DNA from: Chondrosia reniformis | Lineage: Eukaryota > Porifera > Demospongiae > Chondrillida > Chondrillidae | Direction of reading: 5' to 3' | Assembly: GCA_947172415.1 (NCBI GenBank) | Contig: OX359194.1 | Coordinates: 1,922,001 to 1,986,000 of the forward strand | DNA length: 64,000 bases | Shown: positions 11,301 to 23,030 of the stretch, piece after piece | Numbering within the stretch: the stretch's first letter is position 1 | How the letters are laid out: each line of letters starts with the position of its first letter | Made by a program: the position numbers and the translations under genes | Notes under the pieces: generated by a model | Seen by the model: only the letters and a program-made list of their open reading frames with translations | Told to the model about the DNA's origin: nothing | Databases searched by the model: none

Positions 11301-14300
11301 GTATAATAATATACTGACAACGAGACACCAAAGTTATCTTTGAAATGGTTTATTGTAGTCTTTTGAGCGTTGATCATGAGCAGTTGGTACTTTTAGGGAT
11401 TTGGACATTTTCAGTCTAAATTCTCTATAAAAGTGGTAAATTCCGAACAGCAGTCACCAACATTCTCTGAAGAAGACCCCCAGGGTCAAAATGTCCAATC
11501 CGTAAAAGAACCAATTGCATGCATCTCTAGATGCTCAAAAGACTAAAAGATGAACCAATCTCAAAATAAATAACTTGAAAAATATATAAACAGTGGAATC
11601 TACGTACATATATGATAGCGCAGTTCCAGGGTGACCTATATTCACAATTCTAAATTAATGCAAAAAGCTAAAAATGTCGCAAACTACGTATATACATTTA
11701 TATATATAGTATATGTACGTATGTATACACCTACATATGAAATGTATAATATATATATAATCTTCGACTGTCTGCTATACCATTCATTCTCAATAAATGG
11801 TTGCTTACTATGATTGATATATACTGTATATATATATAGTGAAATATATTGCCTACACTGTTCAAGGCAAATAAATTGAATCACTTACTCTGACAAGATA
11901 CTCCAGCATCATCTGAATGAGTACAGTTAGAATGGCCTGACGTTTGTAAGCAGTTGAAAATACTTTCTTCATATCCATAACACAAGCCTGTGGTTACACT
12001 AATAGGACCGGTTCCTTCTCCAAAATAAGCATCACTAGTGGCATAATTGACACCGGGGAAACCCAATTCTCTGCACACAACTTTAGCATCAGAGGAGTCC
12101 CAGTAGGTATCACATATAGTCCCCCATGTGTCATTTATCCTCACTTCAACCCTCCCTTCTCCATACACATTCCCATCCCTTAAGCGCACTGGTGCCTCAG
12201 GTTCTGAAAAGTAATCAACCAAATTATAAACCTAATTTAATAATCTTACATAATTACATAATATAAAACAGCTAGACATTGTACTAGTTGCAATCTACAG
12301 TATGTACCTTAATCTTTTGTGCTTTGTATTTATTGGTGAAATAAGCTTATATATAAAATGTATATATAATTATAGTCTTATTCATTCGCATCAAGGACAT
12401 AATAACAAGAAAAAGGTATATAGTGCATGCATATAAATGTACATAGTGAATCTTGAGTATATACGTATTTTATACTTACTTTTACACCAAACACCAGCAG
12501 CTGAATAAGAACTACAGCTAATATTGTGCCACCTCACTGAAGGACATTCAATTAATGAGGATTCATTTCCACTGCAATTTACGTAGCTGAGCCAATATGG
12601 TTTTCCATATGTATGACCAAATCGGCTATACCTTGTGTACTCTCTTACTCCCTCAAAACCCAACTCCCTACAGACCACTTCAGCATCTTCAATATCCCAC
12701 GAGTAATCGCAGACATAACCCCAAATTCCTTGATAGCGAACTTCAACATTTCCTTTGTCTGGCGAGCGCCCACTGATTCTTATGGCATATGGGATGGATG
12801 CTGCACATTATATATTGATATATATATAGATTTTTGTAAATTGTAAGATGTACAAGTAAATAAAAAACATTTACAAAAATGATGTTAGAAGTAGGAATGG
12901 CAGTGTTCACTAATACATCTGTAAAAAGTATCGAAACAAGACAGTGATTATATGATAAGGCTAATCATACAGAAGTTGCATATATACGTATATACTGAAA
13001 TTGAAGTAACTTAACCATACACTTGGGAACACCAAGCTAAAGTAATGGTTCACCCAAATACAAAAGTGTATGGTTAAGTTTCTGAATGGATTCTGCATTA
13101 TATTGAGAATTAAGAAATAGATATAGATTTGTAAGATGTATACAATAATATACTTATATATAAAATGTAAATAACATTTTTACAGATGAAAGTATAAGAT
13201 TTTAGGCATATTTTTAATGTATCATTTACTCATAGATTCAATGATTATTGTTACAGTATATATTTACTCAATATATATATACATACACAAGAACTGACCA
13301 TTTGGAGTAGGAGTTACATATGTAGGAGTTACATATGTAGGAGTTCCAGTTGATACTGATGTAGGAGGACTAGTCACTGGTGTGCGATAGCATTCAGAGT
13401 TATATGGCAAAGTAAAGTTTTCTTCCAAAATGCCTCTGTGTAGATGCCTACTAAAGGTATTGCCTGTTATGGTTCCTCCGTATGCCCATAGTATGTAAAA
13501 TGGTGATGGTCCACCAAGTGAAATGTCGTCACTGCTGTATGTATTTATTGGCCTGGTAAATTTCAGTCTAGTGGTTCCATTGTTGTAGTTAACAGAGGTA
13601 TTGTAGATATTCTGTACACTGTCATTTACGGGAGCACTTCTATCTGAGAATATGTACCTATAATATATAAAGTATACGAAAACCTATTCACCAATAATGT
13701 ATACCTGCCAGTACTATGATTGAATAATATATGAGTATATATAGATACAATATTAGCATATAATATTGAGTCACAAACGACATGACATACCCGTCATATA
13801 TCACTGACTCATTTTGTGTTATACCTCCAATTACAGCATCAGTATGAAGCTACACGCATTTGAAGAATATCACAAGTCAAAGTTGTATTATAGTGCACGT
13901 GAATGATTTGATTCTGCATGGATTTATATTCCCTAATAATTGTATATGTTATATATATATACATATGTATAAAACAGCAAATTATATATATCTATTAAAA
14001 ACTGATGAGTTCTGTGACATGAAAACTACGTATATGTAAAAGTTAATAGATTTTTAAAATGAAGTTAGATCTATATACTATGCATGCATATATTATGTTA
14101 GTTAATAAATATTATAATATATACATATATAGAACACGTATTCAAACAAGACAGGTACAGTGTTAAAAGAATAATTATAGGATTAGGCTATAGAACTATC
14201 CTAAGGCATATATATGGCAAAACTTAACCATATATACATGCATTATATACTTTTACATTATGCATTACCCATATATCATGATCACTGCACTATATATACC

Positions 14301-17298
14301 ATATATATTGAAATAAAAGTGCTATGTTTAGTGGCAAATTCTATGAATATATAACTGTGATCTACTAGAATATTATGTACTTCCAACCATGCTTCTGTCA
14401 TGTGAAAAGCCAATTGCAATCCATCCTGTAGTGTTAGCTGCAATTTCAAAGGTAACACTTTCCCCTTCAACCAGGTAGGAGATGACTATGTCACCCTCAG
14501 CTGGTCTAATGAATCTCCGACAGGGACCTGTAAATAAATGTATAAAGGAGTTCAATGATGATGATTTCTGGAAATGTATATAAAGTTGCTATGATATACA
14601 GTATATATCCTTTTTGATCATGAATTATTGAAAAAATATTCAAACATGGAATTTTCACTTTCACTTATAGTGTATAACATTTTATAATGGAGTTCCATTC
14701 CTTTGTCAGTTCAATATAGGTTTCAAATAGTTTTCATGTCATATGAAACATTAATTTGAGATTTGATTCTGTAAAATATTACATACAAAACATTTTTCTT
14801 TGTATAATCACTATTTCCTTTGTTTAATGTTTTTAGAAAACTCCCATCAGAATGTCCTACTATAAATAATTTGCATATAATACATTTACTTTCAATATGT
14901 ATTCATGAATTTTGAATGTATATATCCAAAGAGGAAGGCAGCAACAGACAGTCCCAAGTATATGAAGGCCCAATTATATATATGTGATCTCAAGAAAGAA
15001 CTGGCGGCTAATTTCAGTATATAATATATTATTGAATTTTTTTATCAATATAAGACATGGTTTGCATATAAATTTCCCATAGGTTTTCTATAGTCCTATG
15101 GCCTTTTATATGCAAACTTTGTCCTCCGTTTTCTAACAAACGGAGGCCTAAATAAAAAATCTCTTAATTTAAAATGAGTTTTATACCCTAAACTTTATGA
15201 TGATATGCCCATTTTGTTTTTAGGTCCTTTCTTGGAGCCATATGAATTATTCAATTATATTATATTATATTATTTAGATTACCTTAGTATATTGTAACTT
15301 GCACTGTATATAACTCACTTGAACATATTACTGAAGCATCTTCATGATGACCACAGTTATAATTATTATTTCCAATTCCATTTGAACCACAATACTCAAG
15401 TGATGATTCGTCCCCAAAGCAATATACCTCATCTAGCCATATGGGACCATTTCCACGTCCAAAGTAAGCATTCCGCAATGCACGTTCAGCTCCATCAAAT
15501 CCCAGCTGGTTACACACAACATTGGCCTCATTTAAATCCCAAAAATCATCACAAACAGTTCCCCAAGTACCATTGTAGAACACCTCTACACGTCCTTCAT
15601 ACTTGTTGGATCCATTTACAAGTCGAATATCAAAATTATTAGGCAGACCTATATACGTAATTATAAATTTAAATTTAATCATTTACCAAATCAATGAGGC
15701 TATATATATAATATTGGCTCAACAGGTATTATATAAAAATTTACGTACGTATTGTAGAAATGATTGTTATTATATACGTATTATTGATAATGTTTACATA
15801 TACAAAGGCTTAGCATAGCTCATCATGAGTGGGACAATATGGATATACAATAACACAGCACCTTCACTTTTAAAATTTCTAGATCTATATAGCCCCACAT
15901 AAATGTTTATGGTTTTGCTGTTAAATATTAGGTGTATATATTCCATTCATAGATAACTTCCCCTCTAGCTTTCTAATTATTAAGCTAAGCTTACATTTTG
16001 TATACAGCAATATTGTCCAGGTTTACTGCATACTTTTAATACATGCATATATATGATCAGGTGGAAATTTGTGAATCTACATATATACAAAATACATGTG
16101 CAGAATACATAATCAAAAATAAAATGTAACTCCACCTCTACATATTACTGAAGCATCTTCATGATGACCACAGTCATGACTTCCAATATTTGAACTGCAA
16201 TACTCAAGTGATGATTCGTCCCCATAGCAAAATACATTATCTAGCCATATGGGACCATCTCCACTTCCAAAGTAAGCACTCTGCAATGCACGTTCAGCTC
16301 CATCAAATCCCAGCTGGTTACACACAACATTGGCATCCCTTATATCCCAATCATCATCACAAACAGTTCCCCAAGTACCATTGTAGAACACCTCTACACG
16401 TCCTTCATACTTGTTGGATCCATTTACAAGTCTAACATCAAAGGTTGGACCAGTAGCTGCATGGAGTATACATAATAAATAATGATATATTATATGGATC
16501 ATTGTCAAATTACCATTTGATCCTACATTGGCTAGCTATATTATGCACCCAAACAAAGTGTGTATGGATAAGTCACTTAAAATTGAACATGCAACTTCAA
16601 AATATTTATTATACTGTATATTGTTTCGTTACTTTACAGATGTGCTATAAATAGTCACTGTTGCAGCACTGCCATATATACCTACTTCTAGCATCATGTT
16701 TTAAAAGTATTTATTATAATAGAAAACAGCTATATACTCCTTGAAAAGTCCCCTCTAAATATTATTGCATATGTATATTCACCCTTAATTATTTATTTGC
16801 CCCTTAAGAATTATAACTTTAAGGTGCCTCCTTCAACTATGAGAAGTTTTTTTAAGAACAAAGCTGAAGTGGATGGTTGATAGGAGAAGACACATAAATC
16901 CATGTATACATAGAATTTATCGTTGTGTGCCTTTGGAGCTTACTTGGGTAAGGATCAGACGTGGTAGGACCTGTGGTAGGACCATCTCTGCAACACGACG
17001 AAAGTTCCTGGACCTGCTGTTGCAGTACATATATCTGGAAAGACAGACTGCTTATAACGGTGGTAAAACTGAGAGTAGCATTGTATATTAGATTCGTAAT
17101 TCTGCTCTCCATCTGAGCCACATGTTCTCCGATTTTGCCTAAATTCCCTTCCGTCAACAACTTTAGCAATAGATGGGTCGGTACACCATCTTTAGGCACA
17201 GCGCCGCATTGATTGTCGCCATCTGCAGTTTGAGATGTAGCCAAAGAAACAAAAGAAATTAGGAACAGTGAAAATATCCCCGCGATGAAGTAACCCAT
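8340..17298 (-). CDS. Secreted SRCR-DOMON-fibrinogen-like multidomain protein
   Basis: Thirteen exons in frame give 1283 residues: 17298-16944, 16456-16136, 15648-15319, 14527-14388, 13849-13791, 13657-13299, 12800-12480, 12203-11889, 11230-10934, 10562-10227, 9913-9663, 9510-9393, 8989-8340 (TAA). Order: signal peptide ([19 protein letters not shown]), an L-rich and coiled-coil module ending in CC, two SRCR domains, one DOMON domain (three exons; [19 protein letters not shown]), a Thr/Pro linker ([12 protein letters not shown]), five SRCR domains (the last split over two exons) and a C-terminal fibrinogen-related domain ([38 protein letters not shown]). SRCR hallmarks are visible: GRVEV..., [41 protein letters not shown] and fibrinogen-like domains usually bind ligands outside the cell, and DOMON domains bind haem or sugars. 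No transmembrane segment was seen, so the product is probably secreted; a recognition or adhesion role is inference. Confidence 0.88.
11340..11575 (+). repeat. Hammerhead-like dispersed repeat, copy with both arms
   Basis: In an intron of the SRCR gene. Outer arms AGTCTTTTGAGC (11350s) and GCTCAAAAGACT (11530s) are complementary. Inside lies CTGAAGA (11467-11473), a hairpin GACCCCCAGGGTC, AAAATG in place of GAAACG, and GCATCTCTAGATGC before the right arm, as in the copies at 26.5, 45.4 and 62.0 kb. Confidence 0.5.
12854..13090. repeat. MITE-like element fragment (left terminal arm plus interior)
   Basis: The left arm AAGTAAATAAAAAACATTTA...AGAAGTAGGAATGGCAG is nearly identical to 44469 onward, and the interior (AACTTAACCATACACTTGGG) matches the interior at 42920-42990. 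The right terminal arm is missing. Lies in an intron of the SRCR gene. Confidence 0.65.
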
Positions 17299-17700
17299 GG
17301 CTGAGAATATTCCCTTCCCCGACTTGGAACTGTCTGACGACAACACAGCGATGGAGTGTATATATAGGAGACAGATCTATTATATACATACCTACATGTA
17401 GCTTATTACATATTATATATAGTTGTTGCTTTGGATCCGGAATGACACGCCGCCCATAGGGAGTGTCCATGGATACCGATCGTGTATAAGTAATAGCGTC
17501 GGGTGTGTAAGATATCTTGTATTTGTATATACTTAAACTGAACTTCTTGCGTACACATGACTAACCTTTCTATATCATGTTTCCACCGTAGGAGAGGCTT
17601 GTCTAACGGATGTACCACACCATTCCTGAATTCACTTGTTCACAGACACGCCAGAGGAATGTATCATATACCAATTGGTATTCTTAGCTACTTTTCCAAG
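17299..17700. other. Upstream region of the SRCR gene
   Basis: Contains the 5' flank of the minus-strand SRCR gene. The frame of exon 1 is open back to 17346 but without another ATG, so 17298 is the likely start. No clear TATA element or other gene seen. Confidence 0.45.
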
Positions 17701-17977
17701 CTATATATGCTCCACACATGTATAACCTGCATTTGACTATATATGAATAGAACATGTATACACACTTAAAATGACAAACTTACGTCACTACAGTGCATGT
17801 CTTTTGGGACTCTGATTAGCCTATGTGTTGTTTTGTCTTTATTTAATATAATATATTACTTTTTCTAGATGTGACAATCACTGTTATATATAGTGCCATC
17901 CCTACTTTTAACTTCATTTTTGAATGTTTTTATTTAACTTGTATATAGTGCATGAGTCACTTGGTTGGTCAGGCATA

Positions 17978-18084
17978 ATATATCTCCCAATGTATATGTA
18001 TGTGCAGTAATCATTTCTATATTAGCCATGATACATCATATATAGAAATGATCACTGCACATACATATACATTGGGAGATATAT
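17978..18084. repeat. 44-bp-arm inverted repeat
   Basis: Arms 17978-18021 and 18041-18084 are reverse complements with one mismatch, around a 19-bp spacer. The sequence ATATATCTCCCAATGTAT and ATCATTTCTATA can be read in the left arm. In the second copy of the duplication the element is reduced to one partial arm (around 18560-18590), so the palindrome arose or was lost after the duplication. Confidence 0.75.
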
Positions 18085-18269
18085 TAATGTATCAGAGCTT
18101 TTGCATTATAGAAAAATATATAGGGGAACTTTAAGATAAAAAGCCGATCTTAAAGCATTGATATATCATCATCATAAAACTATATAATATCCAGTTTAAT
18201 GATGTTATCGATGATATATAATAGGGCAATTAACTCCCTTTCACTATTATACATGTATGGCATGTTTTG

Positions 18270-18340
18270 TTACCGTGACAACTACTATTACCATAACTAC
18301 TACCGTTACCATGACTATTACCATTACCATGACTACTATA
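18270..18340. repeat. (TTACCATGACTA)n simple repeat, with a second array at 18770-18860
   Basis: Imperfect units of TACCGTGAC/TACCATGACTAT. Present once in each half of the 17.7-18.9 kb duplication. Confidence 0.65.
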
Positions 18341-19252
18341 TTCTTAGCTACATGTCCAAGCTATATTAACTTGCATTTTGCACTGTATATATGCTCCACA
18401 CATATATAACCTATATATGAATAGAACATGTACGTATATACACACTTAAAATGACAAATTTAAATCACTACAGTGCATGTCTTTTGGGACTCAAATTGGC
18501 CTATGTATTGTTTTGGTCTGTAATATTTATAATAGTGTGTGAGTCACTTGGTCAGGCATATATATTAATATATCTCCCAATGTATAACAGTGATTCTATC
18601 TGTACAGTGCCAGTTACAATATACTAAGATAATCTAATCTAATCTAATATATGATATGGCTTTTGCATTATAGAAAAATAGTTTAATGATGTTATCAATG
18701 ATATATAAAAGGAAAACTAACTCCCCTTTCACTATTATACATATATGGCATGTTTTGTTATATATATACCATGACTATACTACTGTTACCATGACTATTA
18801 CCATTATCATGCACTACTACTGTTACTGCACTACTACCGGTACCGTTACCGTGACTATATATATAGTACCATTTTTGTTGTCACATGTTGTATTGCCTAT
18901 ATATACAGTATATGATTATAGGAAGCTTTTATATTGTTCGTAGGTGTTGTAACTTTGTATTATAACTGGTATGCTTGACAGTTTAGAGACATACATGTAC
19001 ATTCCATGCCTTAAGTCTTTATTACATTGGTGAGCTGCAGGAACCTACAACATTCTCCAGATACTTATAACAAAGCAACACATATATTTTGAATAATAGC
19101 CACTCTGAAGTAATCATAATGTATTAAGATAATTATGATAATAATGATAATTATGATGTAAATGTATAATGAAATATATGATTGCTCTACATCTATAGTA
19201 GACTTTAAAGTAACAGCATTGTACTGTAGACAACTATATAAAGAACCATCTG

Positions 19253-22200
19253 TCATTTTGTTTTTTTATTGTAATAGATGAAATCTTGAGTTCTCTTGGT
19301 ACATTTCAGCTCTTCAATTTTTTGTTTAAGTCTTTCCACTTCTGCTGCAAGCTAAATGAAGAAGAAGACACAGTTATTAATGCTCTGTATACATGACTAT
19401 ATAGCATATATATCCAATTGCTTGGTGTAATTTTTGTGTAAATATAATTTGGATGGTACATATAAGTGAGCATCTTAAAGCCTTAACCATTTTTTAGACA
19501 CTCAAGGAGTTAAAAGATTTATACAACCATCCAAAAGTTAATTCAGAAGGAATCCTTATTTTTGTATAAATGCTTGCCAAGGTGTTGATTGATTGATGTA
19601 TAACTTCATGCAAAGCAATATATGTGCAAACCACAGCTGAAAATGTGTGAATATAGTTGTACATCTCACATTTGAGTCTACAAATGCTTTACAATTTCAA
19701 GCATTTATTAAACTATTTATTGAATGTAGATTAACAAATATCACATAACAATAATTAACAATACAAGAGCTGTATAGCCATTCAGTTTTGAATGTAGAAA
19801 TACATATTTTGATTTTTGAAGCTTCTGCATGATACCCATGGTGTCTAGCATAAAATTATTGCCAAATGAAATTTTACTATATATAATGTATTTAAATTTC
19901 TGTATCATTGATTATCCAAACATTTTAATGTATTTAAACTTCTATATCATTGATCTATCCAAACATTTAATGTATTTACATTTCTGTTTCATTGATTTAT
20001 CCAAACATTGCAATTGACAGAAACTTTAGTATATTAGGATCAATTTAAAGGGGAAAAAGATTAGCCATACATGACCTTATCTTATGTTTCTACCCTTTGA
20101 CTGTCACATATTATAACTTCAAAATATAATTTATATTCATTCACATCTGTTTGTATTTCTATATCTACTTCTATATATATCTACTTCTATATCTATATCT
20201 ACTTCTATATATCTACTTCTATATCTACTTCTATATCTACTTCTATATATCTACTTCTATATCTACTTCTATACGTATATATCTACTTCTTATATACTAT
20301 TTCTAAGAAATACTGTACGCTTACCCTCTGTGCTCTTGTTTTGGTTTCTATTGCCAAGTTTCCTACATATTCATTGTCTTTATGCAACGCAATAATATAT
20401 GTCATTAGGTCATGGCGACTCATTGTCTTAAGTTGAGACTCTGATTTCTGTGGCAATCCGTGCTATATATAATATACATAAATCAGGCAGCAGTAATACA
20501 TCATCTGGAAAGTATATATAACATTAACATTTACAAAAAAGACATAATAATTGAAGATGATTTTTGTAACACATTCTCTAACCATTACATGAGCAAGTTC
20601 TGATAAAGTTCTTAATAAATTTAAAGTAAAACATTAATAATAATCTACATTTGTCAATGTGAAAGCTATTTCAGCCAATCCACTCATTAGACTTATAAGA
20701 ATCCATACTGGACTCCCTTAAGAAATACTGTTTTTGGGCATATAAGAACCAGGTCTCAATTTGAGGCTGGGAGTTAGTATAGGGTCTTGAATAGAGGCCA
20801 GGGTCTCTCGAATTAACACAGTGGTTAGAATTGATTGCAATGTCTAACAAGCTTACCCTGCAGTAGCAGGTGCTAAAGCGATAGCATGTATACAACGTCT
20901 CCTTCAAACAAAAGGTTGTGAAGTGCCCTGCAAAGAAGACTAAGTACGTAAGTGGCAGCCAGGGAGACAGGAGTGGACACCAAGAAAATTATTTTATAGA
21001 ACCTGGGCTCGAATGGAGGCAGGGCTCAAATTGAGGTTTGGTAAAAATTTCTAATTTATTTATTTATTTTATATTATTTTGATCTACAAAGGTACATATA
21101 TTGCATACTCTTTCTTTGCTGACATGTTCCTTAATCCCTAGACCATCCATTAATTTGAATTTTCCCTTTGGTTTAATCTTTGAGCCATCATGACATGCTT
21201 CTGCACCTTGAAGAGACGGTGATACCTGTAGAGGAAGAAGGAATAATACGAGCACCAGTTCTAATACGCAGACCTTTCTTAAACACATAACTGGACAAAT
21301 AGGAACATGGGTCAAGCTAATTAAAAAGCTGCCCCACCCACATATGTAACAATTGTATGTGAAGTAACATTATTAATTAATTACTTGTGGTTTTATATGA
21401 CATATAAAAAGGAGTCTTAGTTAGATTAGACAGTTTTTGGTCAGCTCTCTTATAGAGATTGTATTTGCTGTAAAAGTTGTACAAGTGTCTGCGCCCATTT
21501 GCGACCGTTCTCGCTCACGTTTGTCCTTCCTTGTAACGCTACTTTCAGTTTTCACTTACCTTGGATTGCTGAACGTCAGGGCTGTGTTACAGATACATGG
21601 TTATTCGCTAATATGGAACTGGCAGTAATTTGACTTTGAGCTCCTTTGAGTAAAGACACCTATAATAACAATATACATACATACCTCAGGCGGTTGTTCC
21701 TTCTCTTTAGATTTCTGAGATTTACCATCAGAATGTGCCTCTTCACCAGCAAAGGAAGGAGACAATAATAATCCAGGTGGGTCTGGTTGAGCTGACGAAC
21801 CAGGAAAAATATGCAGTGCTTCTCTCTTTAACAGTTCAAGCTGTGGAGATAATGATGTCAAAAACATGAACAATAATGATAAATCTTCTTCACAGTAGTA
21901 ATATTCCTGTGTGTACAGAATATCACCCTTACAGTCTCTAATAAAAAGTTTCTGTAAATAAATAATATATTTATACTAATAGTTTAGAAGTGAACAACAA
22001 ATAAGTAAAACCAATTATCTATTGGTCTGGACTAAATGTTGATTGATAATAATGGTTGGTTTAATGAAATTTTAGACAGTGCATGATATAAGGGTATTAT
22101 GTGTGTCAACATATTAAACATATTTAGACTACCTTTGTGTGACAACATATATCACCCACGCCTACTTATTAGCTTACATGAAGAAAGTGAAAAAGAACTA

Positions 22201-23030
22201 TAAACATTTAAAGTTTACAATGCACATGAAAAGCAGCTAAATTGCAAGCTAGTACAGGACCATTTTGTTAACCATTTTCACAGTGACCAACAAACATGCA
22301 CGATATTACACATCTGTCAAGCAGTAGTTTAACCTTTAATGGTATATACACGTATATATTTAAATGTCATGAATCTGCCTTAAACACAAGGCTGTCTTAA
22401 AGTTACTATTATAATAGCTGCAGTATATAGGCATGTCAAAGTCCATGGATTTAAAATATAATATGAGGCAATAAAATTTATCATAGAGGTTCATTGCCAG
22501 GTTTAGTTGATAGTCTTATTCATAGCAATTAACGATCCGTGGACCTTCATCAGCTAAAACCTAAAAACTTTTAAAATATAATATGAGGCAATATAATTTA
22601 TCATAGAGGTTCATTGCCAGGTTTAGTTGATAGTCTTATTCATAGCAATTAACGATCCGTGGACCTTCATCAGCTAAAACCTAAAAACTTTTAAAATATA
22701 ATATGAGGCAATATAATTTATCATAGAGGTTCATTGCCAGGTTTAGTTGATAGTCTTATTCATAGCAATTAACGATCCGTGGACCTTCATCAGCTAAAAC
22801 CTAAAAACTTTTAGCTGATGAAGGTCCACGGACCAAAACGTTCTATTGTGAATCGTGAATTGCTAGAGATAAGCTCAAGAAACTACTAATTAATATACAA
22901 TATGGTCCTAAATATACTTTATATGACGCCTATAGATACATAAGTATATATGATTATTTCAAACCTTTTCTTCTTGATGTCCTTTTTTGGTATCTAAGTA
23001 ATCTCTAAGAATTTGACTCTTCTCATCCAT
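19253..23030 (-). CDS. Coiled-coil protein X, paralogue of the 24.6-27.4 kb gene
   Basis: Five exons, all phase 0: 23030-22965, 21951-21685, 21225-21109, 20462-20325, 19351-19253 (TGA), giving 228 residues from the ATG at 23030. Features: an N-terminal charged segment (MDEKSQILRDYLDTKKG), a middle region rich in Ser, Pro and Lys (PGSSAQPDPPGLLLSPSF, SDGKSQKSKEKEQPPE), a conserved motif exon (LPQKSESQLKTMSRHDLMTY...LHKDN) and a C-terminal coiled coil (LAAEVERLKQKIEELK). No signal peptide or membrane segment. The motif exon is the same length (138 bp) as in the neighbouring paralogue, with matching residues at PxKxESQLKxM. I do not recognise the family. An upstream exon cannot be excluded, because frame stays open above the chosen ATG. 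The GTTTGA donor of exon 1 is weak. Confidence 0.65.
20157..20300. repeat. CTACTTCTATAT simple repeat
   Basis: Tandem TCTACTTCTATA units of variable length in the last-but-one intron of coiled-coil gene X, ending just before the donor region of the 138-bp exon. Confidence 0.8.
22454..22812. repeat. Three-copy 120-bp tandem repeat
   Basis: Near-perfect units with exact 120-bp period: the block TGAGGCAATATAATTTATCA, GGTTCATTGCCAGG, ACGATCCGTGGACCTTCATC recurs at 22465, 22585 and 22705. On the minus strand each unit contains GCTGATGAAGGTCCACGG. An inverted, fuller version of that motif follows directly at 22815-22840. Lies in the first intron of gene X. Confidence 0.9.
22801..22870 (+). other. 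Hammerhead-like core next to the 120-bp array
   Basis: CTGATGA (22815-22821), then A, a hairpin GGTCC-AC-GGACC (22823-22834), then AAAACG. This is the hammerhead order CUGANGA / stem II / GAAA, except for the first base of the GAAA box. The flank CTTTTAG on the left is also in the tandem units. Whether stems I and III close is unclear. Confidence 0.35.

Larger units (their letters stand above)
17690..18760. repeat. Duplicated segment (about 17690-18290 and 18345-18760)
   Basis: Blocks recur in the same order and orientation: TAGCTAC..TCCAAGCTATAT, TATGCTCCACACAT, GAATAGAACATGTA, CACTACAGTGCATGTCTTTT, AGGCATA..ATATCTCCCAATGTAT, GCTTTTGCATTATAGAAAAA, TTTAATGATGTTATC, AACTCCC. This is a local tandem duplication with later divergence. 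No coding potential recognised. Confidence 0.65.

Noticed and set aside
15319..16435. Plus-strand open frames over the SRCR exons (107 and 81 codons)
   Set aside because: Antisense shadows of the two near-identical SRCR exons, which explains why they resemble each other.
22454..22812. Considered as a CRISPR array
   Set aside because: Direct tandem units with no unique spacers, in a eukaryotic intron.
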